Origin: Chelydra serpentina | Taxonomy: Eukaryota; Chordata; Testudines; Chelydridae | NCBI GenBank assembly: GCA_037349315.1 | Contig: JBAIAC010000021.1 | Span: forward strand, 4,278,001 to 4,342,000 | Reading direction: 5' to 3' | DNA: 64,000 bases | Part shown: one piece after another, positions 53,001-55,726 of the stretch | Layout of the letters: each line of letters opens with the position of its first letter | Position numbering within the stretch: the stretch's first letter is position 1 | Translations under genes and position numbers: made by a program | Notes under the pieces: generated by a model | The model's database searches: none | Seen by the model: only the letters and a program-made list of their open reading frames with translations | What the model was told of the DNA's origin: nothing

Positions 53001-55726
53001 TAGCTGGCAAGGGTTGACCATTTAAGAGTGGATCTCAAAGTGTAAGTGGATTACTCTGATTCATTGGTGGACCTATTCTCCCTCCCAGATACATGCCAGG
53101 ATCTTGATAACACTACCACATTCCTGCACAAGTGCTTTGCGTCCCACAAAATAATTGGAGGGTTGCACACTTCATGGCTTATGTAGGCCCAGCTATACCC
53201 CCAGCTGGGTCCCTCACCCCCACTCTGGCCATGCCCAGCTGGGAGGGCCTGTCCATGGCCAGAGTTGGGAGGCAAGGGACTCACTAACCCTAACCCAAAT
53301 GTCACCCTCAACTCTGAAGTCACTGCCTCACACCCCTGTATCCAGAGTGACTCTGCTCCCCTGCCACAGGCCTCTGCAAAGTGACTGTCTCCCCTCTGCA
53401 TCGTAAGTGATCAAATGGGGATTTTAGTGAAAATTGGGCTTTTCGAGTTTTCCATTTTCACCAACGTTAATAGGGTTCAATTTTTGGAATTGATCATATG
53501 TAGTTTTCAAAAATTATCAAGTTTCAGACTGAAATAAGGTCAAAAAAAATTATCAGAGAGCCATTCATCATTGGAACAATTTACCAAGCTCGTGGTGGAT
53601 TCTCTATCACTGGCAATTTTAAAATCAAGATTGGATGTTTTTCTAAAAGTTCTGCTCTAGGAATTATTTTGGGGAACTTCTCTGGCCTGTGTTATCCAGG
53701 AGGTCAGCCAAGATGACCATAACAGTCCCTTCTGGTCTTCGAATCTGGGGCATTTCAGTCTCTAAGTATAGCATAGGGCCTCACTTCACTTGGCCAATGA
53801 TTTGGGATTGTTTGGTTCGGGAACTAAGAATGTGTGTCATATCTCTAAAGGAATCTCAACCAGAAAAATTTGGGAATCATAGTTGCATAAGTGACTATAT
53901 ACATGGAGTCTTTGGGATTTAGAGAGACACCCTGAGCTTGCACTCCTGCTCTACATCTCTTGAAATGGTAATGGTCACTGATTTCAAACAATTTAGGCCC
54001 CAGTGTTCAAGTTGCCATGGATTTGGGTGCCTAGCTGCCTAGGATCCTCTGAAAATCCTAATCTTAGTATTCAAAAAGCAAATTAGCACAGAAACATATT
54101 TCATATGTACATGCAATATTCAGTGTAGTATCTGCAAGTTTGTATACTACACAATGCTCTAGTTTTTAAAAATACAAAAAATGCTAGGTGGAGAAACTAC
54201 AGGTTTCAGATCACTTTCCATCAAAGCTTGTTCCAATGATCATGCCACAGCTGCCAAGACCAATCTTTGATTCTAAAAGATAGTTTGCAGCTAATTTATT
54301 AGAAGTATTTTCTTAAAATAATCTCAAAGTACACAGTTATTTCCACCCAGACTACTTACACTCCTATACATGCGAGCAGGATGTGGCAGGACCAGACGGT
54401 GCACAGTCTGATTGGTCACAATCAAGATGACAACGAGATTCTGCGTCTCACACACATGCACTCCTCCAGGTAAGAGGCTACAGTTCTGGATTTTGAGCCG
54501 AATGGCATTATTCAGGAGGTTTATATCCAGAGACTCCTCCACCAGCTCCAAAGTGTCTCCAGAAGTGGTCCTGAAAAAATCAAAAAGCTTTTTATGTTGA
54601 CGATTGTGAGGCCTCTCAGGTCAGCAGTGATCAACACAACACAGGTTTAGACTCACAGGGCAGGTCTACACTAGAGTGGCACCACTGCAGCGCTTCAGTG
54701 AAGATGCTATCTATCCAACAGGAGGGCTTCTCCAATCCACGTAGGTACTCCACCTCCCAGGGAGGCAGTAGCTAGGTTGATGGGACCTAGTGCTGTCTAC
54801 ACTGGGGTAGTGTCAGTTTAACTGCATTGCTCTGGGGTATGGATCTGTCACACCCCTGAGCGACATAGTTATACTGTTTAATTTCCTAGTGTCAACCTGG
54901 CCATCGACTGCAGCAGGCAGACAAAAGTACCTTGCTACTGGGAGCCATGGGCTTGTTCCCACTAACTATTACTCAGGACCCCCATGCAGCAGTTGATCCC
55001 ATTCAGCAAAGCACTTGGACACATGCTCAAATCCAATCCATTGACTTTAAAGGGACACCTTGCACTGAACTGGAATGGCTATTCACCCCCCCACCCCGCA
55101 CGGGAAGAGCGGCCTGAGACCCCTGCCTCCCCCTAGCCCAGGGGGAGATACCTGCCCAGCGGCAATACTCGCCATGGGGCAGGCAATACGCACCCCAGGG
55201 CAAGGGGGAGCCTGGCAGGGTCCCCGATACCCCAGCGGGGTCCCCGATACCCATGGGCGCTCTCCCCACCACTTACCAGTGGATGAAGCGGTTCCTGGTG
55301 ACCGAGACCAGCTGGGCGCTCTCCTGGTAGCAGAACCCGCCAGCGCTGTCGGCGTAGCGCCCGGCTCCGGGGCCCACGCTGGCACCTGCGGGGAAGGGAA
55401 GGGGTGAGTGTGGGCAAAGGGGGGGATCCGGGAGGGGGGGACGGTGCAGCCCCCAGAGCCAGGGGCCTCAAGGGGGGGGGGGGCCTGGTGCCGGGGGCGG
55501 CCAGAGGGGGCGAGTCGCGGGAGCGGTGGGGGCCAGGCGGGGAGAGGAGTCCCGGGGGCGGGGCCAGGCGGGGGGGAGGGGTCCTGGTCCGCGCGGGGGG
55601 GGGGGAGGGGGGTGGCGGGGTCCCGGTACCTGGCGGGCTCAGCGCGAGCTCCCGGACCCGGCGGCGCGGGCCGCGCTCGGCCCCGCTCAGCTCCAGGCAG
55701 CTCCGCTCGGCCAGCGCCGCCGCCAT
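4266..55726 (-). CDS. NUP160: NUP160, nuclear pore complex protein Nup160, 36 coding exons, 1395 residues
   Basis: Nup160 is a scaffold subunit of the Y (NUP107-160) complex, needed for pore assembly and mRNA export. The 36 exons, listed individually below, sum to 4188 nt with phase kept at every junction, and splice signals are canonical except at intron 20. The N-terminal third should form the beta-propeller (for example TASAAWLSSDGEALFALP near residue 160) and the rest an alpha-helical solenoid. The start is the first ATG in frame (MAAALAERS), as in the mammalian protein. The C-terminus DLLYRRN is one residue shorter than the human DLLYRRTL ending as I recall it. No frameshift or premature stop is seen. 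Introns carry nearly all the transposons in the window. Confidence 0.96.
4353..5578. other. NUP160 intron 35, proximal part, no recognised element
   Basis: No clear gene or repeat family is recognised here. The sequence is pyrimidine-rich on the plus strand between about 4760 and 5530. Confidence 0.4.
5579..6110. mobile_element. GC-rich non-autonomous repeat with gggttgc end
   Basis: It begins agggttgctaactgtccaat and includes blocks such as gggattggggtgcaggctct, cagcggctcctgggcggga and ccgcttccgggagcagcac. The same blocks in the same order occur at 62107-63230, so the two are copies of one family. The end agggttgc is that family's expected terminus, while the right end is diverged. Long open frames over it come from its C/G-rich composition. 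Confidence 0.6.
6581..6685 (-). CDS. NUP160: NUP160 exon 35 (residues 1333-1367)
   Basis: Encodes PLSAIAPMVWLPYSAIDQLL, a strongly conserved block, then a variable ENTTNHHSFV. Acceptor ctttag and donor GTGAGT; phase 0 on both sides. Confidence 0.93.
6700..6915 (+). mobile_element. MIR-type CORE-SINE
   Basis: The MIR order is visible: atccccattgtacagatgg, gtgacttgcctatggtca, ggcagagccaggagcagaat and ccactgggacacactgcctc. A weak 5' part (taagcacttatctagcactt) precedes it. It is diverged, as expected for an ancient amniote element. Confidence 0.8.
7500..7625 (-). CDS. NUP160: NUP160 exon 34 (residues 1291-1332)
   Basis: Encodes KVDAAELLRLYLNYALLEEA and ends GHEHFGIE. Acceptor gctcgcag, donor GTAGGT, phase 0 on both sides. 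Confidence 0.95.
7626..10506. other. NUP160 intron 33, no recognised element
   Basis: This is a 2.9-kb intron with a short G run near 9260 and no transposon family I can name. A stretch rich in ccc/cct near 9890-10170 gives open frames without protein-like content. Confidence 0.4.
10507..10648 (-). CDS. NUP160: NUP160 exon 33 (residues 1243-1290)
   Basis: Encodes ATDEAWRLLSSYLDRYKSQN and ends PLPNWLINSYK. Acceptor gttttag, donor GTAAAT, incoming phase 2. Confidence 0.95.
11028..11063 (+). repeat. Poly-G tract of 36 bases
   Basis: An uninterrupted G run in NUP160 intron 32, about 220 bp from exon 32. Such runs can form G-quadruplexes and are prone to length error in assemblies. Confidence 0.95.
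11285..11386 (-). CDS. NUP160: NUP160 exon 32 (residues 1209-1243)
   Basis: Encodes CIKLQFGGEVAQAEAWDWL and ANQLSSVITTKES. Acceptor gttccag, donor GTCAGT; phase 2 in and out. Confidence 0.95.
11387..12447. other. NUP160 intron 31, no recognised element
   Basis: No repeat family or RNA gene is recognised. Short open frames here show no conserved features. Confidence 0.4.
12448..12571 (-). CDS. NUP160: NUP160 exon 31 (residues 1168-1209)
   Basis: Encodes EEMVALLVQAGLFDTAVSLC and TFKLPLTPVFEGLAFK. Acceptor ttgcgcag, donor GTATGT; phase 1 in, 2 out. Confidence 0.95.
13530..13928 (-). mobile_element. CR1 LINE 3' part, first segment
   Basis: On the minus strand this is a CR1 3' end. Typical plus-strand blocks are ccagaagggaccactgtgat, catctagtctgacctcctgg and ctagaatgagttcttt. 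It is interrupted by a MITE at 13929-14320 and resumes at 14324. Confidence 0.88.
13929..14320. mobile_element. MITE inserted in CR1, TTT target duplication
   Basis: The ends are inverted repeats: GGGTAAGTCTATACTGCAAT on the left and GGATACGTCTACACTGCAAT read inward from the right. The flanks are TTT at 13926-13928 and TTT at 14321-14323. Removing the element restores the CR1 sequence gagttctttgagtctctc. It is itself split by a smaller MITE at 14050-14165. Confidence 0.8.
14050..14165. mobile_element. Short palindromic MITE with TA duplication, nested in another MITE
   Basis: Ends are gagttgccaac and, reversed, gggttgtcaag, with TA on each side (14048-14049 and 14166-14167). The core has ctttaattaaagattaat and complementary cctggag/ctccagg blocks. 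TA duplication suggests Tc1/mariner-type mobilisation. Confidence 0.7.
14324..14420 (-). mobile_element. CR1 LINE 3' part, continued after the MITE
   Basis: Blocks gagtctctcactataaagca and gactcttctctgaaccctct continue the CR1 sequence seen before the MITE. The same order is present at 50090-50160. Confidence 0.85.
14581..14691 (-). CDS. NUP160: NUP160 exon 30 (residues 1131-1168), tandem NAGNAG acceptor
   Basis: Encodes RQIEILELEDLEKECMLAR, then LTLAQHDPS. The acceptor is CAGCAG: splicing at the first AG starts the exon at 14691 (TARQ), and at the second at 14688 (TRQ). The first matches the length of human TNRQ. Donor GTAGGG; phase 1 in and out. Confidence 0.94.
14700..14815 (+). repeat. 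Old interspersed repeat, cctaggagcc/MIR-like family, partial
   Basis: gatgctttacagacaaagg and cagagcttatggtctaaac follow the same plan as the copy at 3205-3325. It reaches close to the exon 30 acceptor. Identification is weak. Confidence 0.4.
14868..15211. mobile_element. MITE of the CTACACTG-end type, split by a SINE
   Basis: The left end reads ggatatacatctacactg and the right end, reversed, gggtaggcctacactgcag. The interior is interrupted by a SINE at 14900-15082. Target duplication is not clear. Confidence 0.55.
14900..15082 (-). mobile_element. tRNA-derived SINE with CR1-like tail, full length
   Basis: On the minus strand it begins gggagggatagctcagtgg, with an A-box-like tagctcagtgg, then has the B-box-like gttgtgagttcaatccttg, and ends ccaaccctgatattctatga. 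This is one of the best preserved of the five copies in the window. Confidence 0.92.
15212..16637. other. NUP160 intron 29, remainder
   Basis: A short piece at about 15575-15640 (gggcaggggccacgtctt, ggatggcacttagcacac) resembles the cctaggagcc repeat family. Otherwise nothing is recognised. Confidence 0.35.
16638..16698 (-). CDS. NUP160: NUP160 exon 29 (residues 1111-1131)
   Basis: A 61-nt exon encoding YERPGASPKRSHDGECTAVP, the linker before the RQIEILELEDLEKE block. Acceptor ctggcag, donor GTAAGT; phase 0 in, 1 out. It is too short for ORF detection and was found by splice sites and the conserved linker. Confidence 0.92.
17998..18553. mobile_element. hAT-type non-autonomous element with perfect 8-bp target duplication
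   Basis: It is flanked by CCTATGGC on both sides (17990-17997 and 18554-18561). Ends are TAAGGCCCTACAAAATTC and, reversed, TAGGGCCCTACCAATTCC. The interior is C-rich, with an 18-base C run at 18371-18388. A truncated relative starts at 33157. An 8-bp duplication is the hAT signature. Confidence 0.9.
18734..18894 (-). CDS. NUP160: NUP160 exon 28 (residues 1057-1110)
   Basis: Encodes AGTVMFEYGMRLGREVRTLR and ALNCLRLIRPEYAW-like sequence (AINCLRLIRPEYAW). Acceptor ccccag, donor GTATGA; phase 1 in, 0 out. Confidence 0.95.
19203..19308 (-). CDS. NUP160: NUP160 exon 27 (residues 1022-1057)
   Basis: Encodes VVGIIESRARAVDLMTHNYY, then ELLYAFHIYRHNYRK. Acceptor gtcttag, donor GTAAGG; phase 0 in, 1 out. 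Confidence 0.95.
19391..19487 (-). CDS. NUP160: NUP160 exon 26 (residues 989-1021)
   Basis: Encodes QLDCLRQLVVVLCERSQLQ and DLVEFPYVNLHNE, nearly identical to mammals. Acceptor ttcctag, donor GTAATT; phase 2 in, 0 out. Confidence 0.96.
19990..20333. mobile_element. hAT-like (Charlie-type) non-autonomous element
   Basis: The left part reads cttaaactatttttgctggg and the right end cagtttgagaaacgctg, whose complement begins CAGCGTTTCTCAAACTG, a typical hAT end. Internal repeats tctgaaggcagcgcagaagt recur. The left terminus is eroded and no clean target duplication is seen. Confidence 0.6.
20448..20531. mobile_element. Short MITE remnant with GTCTACACTAAG end
   Basis: Left end atggtccgtctacactaag and right end, reversed, ggcattgtctgcactgagt form an inverted pair about 80 bp apart. 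It resembles the other CTACACTA-ended MITEs here. Confidence 0.45.
21060..21154 (-). CDS. NUP160: NUP160 exon 25 (residues 958-989)
   Basis: Encodes ATLRTCIFKHHLDLGHNSQA and YEALTQNPDSS. Acceptor gttttag, donor GTAACA; phase 0 in, 2 out. Confidence 0.96.
21285..21380 (-). CDS. NUP160: NUP160 exon 24 (residues 926-957)
   Basis: Encodes VLRLLDIIGLPELVIQLATL and AITEAADDWRSQ. Acceptor tctctag, donor GTAGGC; phase 0 on both sides. Confidence 0.96.
22025..22112 (+). repeat. Old interspersed repeat of the 'cctaggagcc' family
   Basis: ggtagcacccaggagcctgag and ggcactgtacagacaaaaca match the plan of the copies at 3205-3325 and 46223-46350. It is diverged. Confidence 0.5.
22285..22575 (-). mobile_element. 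Diverged CR1 LINE fragment
   Basis: Blocks attaatcaccctcattgtta, ccttatccctagtctgcatt and cctataaggcagtttctcca follow CR1 order on the reverse strand. It is more diverged than the copy at 49727. Confidence 0.7.
22973..23092 (-). CDS. NUP160: NUP160 exon 23 (residues 886-925)
   Basis: Encodes ALDCFCQAASEVGKEEFLDR and STPRLQYYDK. Acceptor cttccag, donor GTATTG; phase 0 on both sides. Confidence 0.96.
23552..23650 (-). CDS. NUP160: NUP160 exon 22 (residues 853-885)
   Basis: Encodes EYIRLLQPWCHVNVGSCRF and GRCYLVMGEGHK. Acceptor tctcttag, donor GTACGA; phase 0 on both sides. Confidence 0.95.
24370..24674. mobile_element. hAT-type non-autonomous element, imperfect 8-bp duplication
   Basis: Left end cagtattccctacccttttc; right end cagttgagaaacactc. 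Flanks GTCTAGCA (24362-24369) and CTTTAGCA (24675-24682) agree at 6 of 8 positions. Interior blocks cacgacccaccagttgag are typical of this family. Confidence 0.65.
24966..25261 (-). mobile_element. Harbinger-type MITE, TAA target duplication
   Basis: It is flanked by TAA on both sides (24963-24965 and 25262-25264). Ends GGGCTTGTCTTCACTA and, reversed, GCCCAGGGCTACACTA. Two internal palindromes are visible: cgcgtctcgttaagacgcg near 25029 and cagctacgttattcacgtagctg near 25191 (each arm under 12 bp). The copies at 27026 and 49442 carry the same two palindromes in the opposite order, so this copy is inverted relative to them. Confidence 0.85.
25535..26168 (+). mobile_element. CR1 LINE 3' end
   Basis: Typical CR1 3' sequence: ttctggaacagccttccaag, ataagtttatggaggggatg, gggaaggaattttcctccag, then ggaggtcagactagattatc and ggtcccttctgaccttaaag at the end. 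It is a truncated insert without coding capacity. Confidence 0.92.
26169..27025. other. NUP160 intron 21, segment without recognised element
   Basis: No repeat family or gene is recognised between the CR1 and the MITE. Confidence 0.35.
27026..27320 (+). mobile_element. Harbinger-type MITE, TAT target duplication
   Basis: It is flanked by TAT on both sides (27023-27025 and 27321-27323). Ends GGGCTGGTCCACACTAA and, reversed, GGGTACGTCTATACTTA. Internal palindromes are cttcagctacgtgaataacg with its partner, and acgtctagacaagacgt. It is close in sequence to 49442-49726. Confidence 0.85.
27324..28296. other. NUP160 intron 21, segment next to exon 21, no recognised element
   Basis: No clear repeat or coding signal is seen apart from intron sequence. 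Confidence 0.35.
28297..28366 (-). CDS. NUP160: NUP160 exon 21 (residues 829-852)
   Basis: Encodes WPSNPGFLFPECLMGSCQY then TQLQ. Acceptor atattcag follows the putative U12 intron 20; donor GTAAGC. Phase 2 in, 0 out. Confidence 0.95.
28367..28875 (-). other. NUP160 intron 20, probable U12-type (minor spliceosome) intron
   Basis: The donor reads TT|GTATCCTTG, matching the U12 donor consensus RTATCCTTT and unlike the other donors of the gene. Near the acceptor the minus strand has TTCCTTATC (28377-28385), close to the U12 branch site TTCCTTRAY and about 13 nt from the AG. There is almost no polypyrimidine tract next to the AG. Phase is maintained only with this donor. Confidence 0.8.
28876..29035 (-). 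CDS. NUP160: NUP160 exon 20 (residues 776-829)
   Basis: Encodes SSPQTIVELFFQEVARKHII and SLNWPHLITAIAADLLPLL. Acceptor tcttttag, donor GTATCC of U12 type; phase 1 in, 2 out. Confidence 0.94.
29179..29582. mobile_element. hAT-type non-autonomous element, 8-bp duplication (7/8)
   Basis: Left end CAGTGGTTCTCAACCAGTGG and right end, reversed, CAGTGGCTCTCAACG. Flanks CTCTAACA (29171-29178) and CTCTAACG (29583-29590). The interior is AT-rich, with paired gggggtacac blocks at both subterminal regions. Confidence 0.88.
29618..29830 (-). mobile_element. CR1 LINE 3' end, reversed
   Basis: Blocks tcaaggtcagatgggaccat, aatctagtctgacctactgc and ctgaagtcctcaaattatga match the CR1 tail on the minus strand (compare 25535-26168). 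Confidence 0.85.
30521..30591 (-). CDS. NUP160: NUP160 exon 19 (residues 752-776)
   Basis: Encodes ESNLQHLSVLELTDTTALT then PHKL. Acceptor tcctctag, donor GTAAGA; phase 2 in, 1 out. Confidence 0.95.
30592..31570. other. NUP160 intron 18, no recognised element
   Basis: AT-rich intron sequence with no repeat family I can name. Confidence 0.35.
31571..31704 (-). CDS. NUP160: NUP160 exon 18 (residues 708-752)
   Basis: Encodes GGGQLFQSQQDLLHRTSPLL and YYLIRWASQCLASDVPVDT. Acceptor tcttacag, donor GTAAGT; phase 0 in, 2 out. Confidence 0.95.
32490..33150 (+). mobile_element. Degenerate CR1-type LINE coding remnant
   Basis: Translated pieces include NYIRRIRKNKEGLC and KVMHLGSNNKN, with GAHQLEVTQEERD followed by a broken LGV(L)VD-like block. 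This matches the C-terminal reverse-transcriptase region of CR1-like LINEs. Frames are broken by shifts and stops, so it is dead. It is followed directly by a hAT MITE and then a CR1 3' end. Confidence 0.7.
33157..33412. mobile_element. Truncated hAT-type element related to 17998-18553
   Basis: It starts tagggccctaccaaattcc, then ggttcattttggtcaatttc, the same left end as the element at 17998. The right terminus is missing: sequence passes into CR1-like DNA near 33413. Confidence 0.65.
33413..33720 (+). mobile_element. CR1 LINE 3' end, variant
   Basis: ccaccttcctctgcagtgtt, gcgggtcacttgccaggatt and aggaagtcagactagatgat follow the CR1 3' plan, ending ccttctggcctgaaacacca. Confidence 0.75.
34176..34336 (-). 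CDS. NUP160: NUP160 exon 17 (residues 654-707)
   Basis: Encodes NVRMNLSQLYGSGTA and RFLICRDLLILQQLLLRLGD. Acceptor tctttcag, donor GTGAGT; phase 1 in, 0 out. Confidence 0.96.
34431..34546 (-). CDS. NUP160: NUP160 exon 16 (residues 615-653)
   Basis: Encodes ENVMEDIHSKLQEIRNPIHA, then IGVLIREMDYETELEMER. Acceptor cttgcag, donor GTGATA; phase 2 in, 1 out. Confidence 0.95.
34652..34712. repeat. Near-perfect palindrome, 27-bp arms
   Basis: Arms 34652-34678 and 34686-34712 are complementary at 26 of 27 positions, separated by 7 bp. The left arm begins aaagatatttcttattaca. No transposon ends are evident. It lies in intron 15, about 105 bp upstream of exon 16. Confidence 0.93.
35222..35387 (-). CDS. 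NUP160: NUP160 exon 15 (residues 560-615)
   Basis: Encodes LEMSRDVVCLVQCLRLIGES and PEKAAEQILEDLIAND. Acceptor actgcag, donor GTAAGG; phase 1 in, 2 out. Confidence 0.95.
35388..36030. other. NUP160 intron 14, segment without recognised element
   Basis: No recognised repeat or coding signal. Confidence 0.35.
36031..36396. mobile_element. Non-autonomous repeat with C-rich core and internal hairpin
   Basis: Left part tctaagttccctgtaagctg; right part, reversed, ccagtgttccctctaattt. Between them is a C-rich tract of ccagccctgagccctg type, then a hairpin at 36286-36358 with arms of about 33 bp around gatgtgtcacacatc. Ends are diverged and no target duplication was found. Confidence 0.6.
36397..37942. 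other. NUP160 intron 14, segment without recognised element
   Basis: No recognised repeat or coding signal. A near-direct repeat gctgtcatcctcagtcaaca lies at about 37914-37978, overlapping the start of exon 14 sequence. Confidence 0.35.
37943..38042 (-). CDS. NUP160: NUP160 exon 14 (residues 527-560)
   Basis: Encodes GFLSFLVPCSLVDHLYLLPD and EHLLTEDDSTIFD. Acceptor ttcccag, donor GTAAGG; phase 0 in, 1 out. Confidence 0.94.
38139..38816. mobile_element. hAT-type non-autonomous element with perfect 8-bp target duplication
   Basis: GACTAGAC flanks both sides (38131-38138 and 38817-38824). Ends CAGGGATGGGCAAACT and, reversed, CAGGGGAGTGCAAACT, followed by ggcccgagggccacatctgg. The interior is GC-rich with repeated ggggtgcaggagggg blocks. 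The long open frames over it (up to about 200 codons) come from composition, not coding. Confidence 0.95.
38852..39022 (-). CDS. NUP160: NUP160 exon 13 (residues 470-526)
   Basis: Encodes TEYEFSQEEFRQLQVEFWSK, FYACCLQYQEALSRPLALH and NMVCLLKK. Acceptor cccccag, donor GTGAGG; phase 0 on both sides. Confidence 0.97.
39023..40350. other. NUP160 intron 12, no recognised element
   Basis: No repeat family is recognised. A purine-rich stretch with a G-rich run lies near 40115-40150. Confidence 0.35.
40351..40434 (-). CDS. NUP160: NUP160 exon 12 (residues 442-469)
   Basis: Encodes IFSRGGERIVDLTWDELKKE and VTLAVENE. Acceptor tttgtag, donor GTGAGG; phase 0 on both sides. Confidence 0.94.
40435..42592. 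other. NUP160 intron 11, pyrimidine-rich
   Basis: From about 41380 to 42190 the plus strand is rich in C and T, which leaves long frames open (the longest about 190 codons). No domain or conserved motif is seen. An old LINE or SINE remnant is possible but I cannot name it. Confidence 0.4.
42593..42661 (-). CDS. NUP160: NUP160 exon 11 (residues 419-441)
   Basis: Encodes ETYLESLFMPGQFTNAALLK and ALQ. Acceptor tttcacag, donor GTTAGC; phase 0 on both sides. Confidence 0.95.
42662..43896. other. NUP160 intron 10, possible old LINE 3' remnant
   Basis: 43190-43640 is a pyrimidine-rich stretch ending near gaaagactttctcccttgc, followed by an aaaataaagttat A-rich end at 43768. This looks like a degraded LINE 3' UTR, but no family is certain. 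Confidence 0.3.
43897..43981 (-). CDS. NUP160: NUP160 exon 10 (residues 390-418)
   Basis: Encodes NIAGQWNQVFVQPLPEEEVN and IRDDQDPR. Acceptor cccctcag, donor GTGAGT; phase 2 in, 0 out. Confidence 0.95.
44157..44706 (+). mobile_element. Solo LTR, 550 bp, ATCC target duplication
   Basis: It starts TGTGACAAAG and ends TTGCCACA, so termini are TGTG...CACA. ATCC flanks both sides (44153-44156 and 44707-44710). A TATA-like ctttatag lies near 44508. No internal retroviral or gypsy coding sequence is present, as expected after LTR-LTR recombination. A 4-bp duplication fits a gamma-type ERV or a gypsy element; strand is inferred from the TATA-like box. Confidence 0.75.
44711..45425. other. NUP160 intron 9, remainder, no recognised element
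   Basis: No repeat or gene recognised. Confidence 0.35.
45426..45523 (-). CDS. NUP160: NUP160 exon 9 (residues 358-390)
   Basis: Encodes ETLVDFALTPAEIWALWHDD and NQTVVKYINFE. Acceptor tcctag, donor GTGAGT; phase 0 in, 2 out. Confidence 0.95.
45805..45882 (-). CDS. NUP160: NUP160 exon 8 (residues 332-357)
   Basis: Encodes FCVFQLVSTESNRYSLDHIS and SLFTSQ. Acceptor tgtgcag, donor GTGAGT; phase 0 on both sides. Confidence 0.95.
46223..46350 (-). repeat. Old interspersed repeat of the 'cctaggagcc' family, reversed
   Basis: aaactctccgaggcaggga, ctgtacagcgccaagcacaa and cgggcccaggtccaggagtg are the reverse plan of the copy at 3205-3325. Confidence 0.6.
46351..47606. other. NUP160 intron 7, remainder, no recognised element
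   Basis: No repeat or coding signal recognised. Short open frames lack splice support. Confidence 0.35.
47607..47765 (-). CDS. NUP160: NUP160 exon 7 (residues 279-331)
   Basis: Encodes DQMCLMVADLLEFVPVNKDL, AGTGHRLRLAYSQSLGLYL and YMHAPKRGQ, part of the beta-propeller. Acceptor ctgggcag, donor GTACAA; phase 0 on both sides. Confidence 0.96.
47766..49187. other. NUP160 intron 6, no recognised element
   Basis: No repeat family recognised. Pyrimidine-rich DNA at 47880-48020 gives open frames without coding features. Confidence 0.35.
49188..49302 (-). CDS. NUP160: NUP160 exon 6 (residues 240-278)
   Basis: Encodes LSVHCLEHDAFLFALCQDHK and LRMWSYK, a WD-like propeller blade. Acceptor gttttcag, donor GTGAGT; phase 2 in, 0 out. 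Confidence 0.96.
49442..49726 (+). mobile_element. Harbinger-type MITE inserted at a CR1 tail
   Basis: Ends GCCCAGGTCTACACTAAC and, reversed, GGGTATGTCTATACTTAC. Flanks are TTA (49439-49441) and TCA (49727-49729), a likely mutated 3-bp duplication. Palindromes cttcagctacgttaataacg with partner (about 49485-49517) and gcgtcttgacaagacgc (about 49647-49663) match 27026-27320. Confidence 0.82.
49727..50582 (-). mobile_element. CR1 LINE 3' region, reversed, longest copy in the window
   Basis: Blocks ggtcagaagggactgttgtg, tgatcatctagtctgacctc, taaaataacctctctgctcc, ttttggccacagagttgcac and caatgacctgtcctcttcaa run in CR1 order. Coding content is decayed. Confidence 0.9.
50630..50657 (+). repeat. 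Poly-G tract of 28 bases
   Basis: An uninterrupted G run between two LINE-derived segments in intron 5. Length is probably unstable. Confidence 0.95.
50658..50789 (+). mobile_element. CR1-type LINE 3' segment, first part
   Basis: atttgataaagatctataaa, gagtaagaaagtgttattta and aactaggggtcacccaatga are the usual order of this LINE tail. It is interrupted by a SINE and continues at 50965. Confidence 0.85.
50790..50964 (-). mobile_element. tRNA-derived SINE with CR1-like tail, full length
   Basis: On the minus strand it has gggagggatagctcagtgg, B-box-like gttgtgagttcaatccttg and tail ccaaccctgatattctatgg. It interrupts a LINE tail at 50658-51302. Confidence 0.92.
50965..51302 (+). mobile_element. 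CR1-type LINE 3' segment, second part
   Basis: Continues with agaagtatttcttcacacaa, ctgtggaactcattgccaag, tggacaacaggggatggatc and ends ggagagtcttatgttctta. A 19-bp palindrome at its start (50973-51014) is not expected in the LINE. Confidence 0.85.
50973..51014. repeat. Perfect palindrome, 19-bp arms, 4-bp loop
   Basis: The arm ctatgtgttgtgtgaagaa (50973-50991) is exactly complementary to 50996-51014, with gtat between. The right arm is ordinary LINE sequence; the left arm is an inverted copy at the SINE/LINE junction. Confidence 0.95.
51710..51884 (+). mobile_element. tRNA-derived SINE with CR1-like tail, full length
   Basis: Begins agggatagctcagtggtttg, has ggttgtgagttcaatccttg, and ends ccctgatattctatgattc. 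It lies in the opposite orientation to the copy at 50790-50964. Confidence 0.93.
52093..52171 (-). CDS. NUP160: NUP160 exon 5 (residues 214-240)
   Basis: A 79-nt exon encoding IVSVVELKQSSVMQRLLTGW and MPTAI. Acceptor tttttcag, donor GTTAGT; phase 1 in, 2 out. Confidence 0.95.
52573..52795 (-). CDS. NUP160: NUP160 exon 4 (residues 140-214)
   Basis: Encodes MQSVFTDIGKVNFRDPSNYH, ASAAWLSSDGEALFALPSAS and GGIFVLKLPPHD. The acceptor lies after an unusually long (CT)n-T12 tract. Donor GTAAGA; phase 0 in, 1 out. Confidence 0.96.
52796..52831 (-). repeat. (CT)n and poly-T tract at the exon 4 acceptor
   Basis: The minus strand has a T12 run, then ten or so CT dinucleotides, directly before CACAG. 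This microsatellite serves as the polypyrimidine tract of intron 3. Confidence 0.9.
53550..53750 (+). mobile_element. CR1 LINE 3' end
   Basis: cattggaacaatttaccaag, atcaagattggatgtttttc, tggcctgtgttatccaggag and cagtcccttctggtcttcga follow the CR1 tail order, the complement of 13530-13700. Confidence 0.88.
53751..54359. other. NUP160 intron 3, segment without recognised element
   Basis: No recognised repeat or gene. Confidence 0.35.
54360..54570 (-). CDS. NUP160: NUP160 exon 3 (residues 70-139)
   Basis: Encodes ESLDINLLNNAIRLKIQNCS, LLPGGVHVCETQNL and TVHRLVLPHPARMYRS. Acceptor ttttttcag, donor GTAAGT; phase 2 in, 0 out. Confidence 0.97.
54658..54902. mobile_element. MITE with GGTCTACACTAG end
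   Basis: Ends gggcaggtctacactagag and, reversed, ggccaggttgacactagga form an inverted pair. Interior blocks cacacccctgagcgacatag and ctagtgctgtctacactggg recur in this family. No clean target duplication is seen. Confidence 0.7.
55277..55385 (-). CDS. NUP160: NUP160 exon 2 (residues 33-69)
   Basis: Encodes GRYADSAGGFCYQESAQL and VSVTRNRFIH. Acceptor ccccgcag, donor GTAAGT; phase 1 in, 2 out. Confidence 0.95.
55630..55726 (-). CDS. NUP160: NUP160 exon 1 (residues 1-33)
   Basis: The first in-frame ATG at 55726 begins MAAALAERSCLELSGAERG. Donor GTACCG after CCAG, phase 1 out. The exon is within a CpG island. Opposite-frame open stretches of up to 289 codons are products of GC content. Confidence 0.94.
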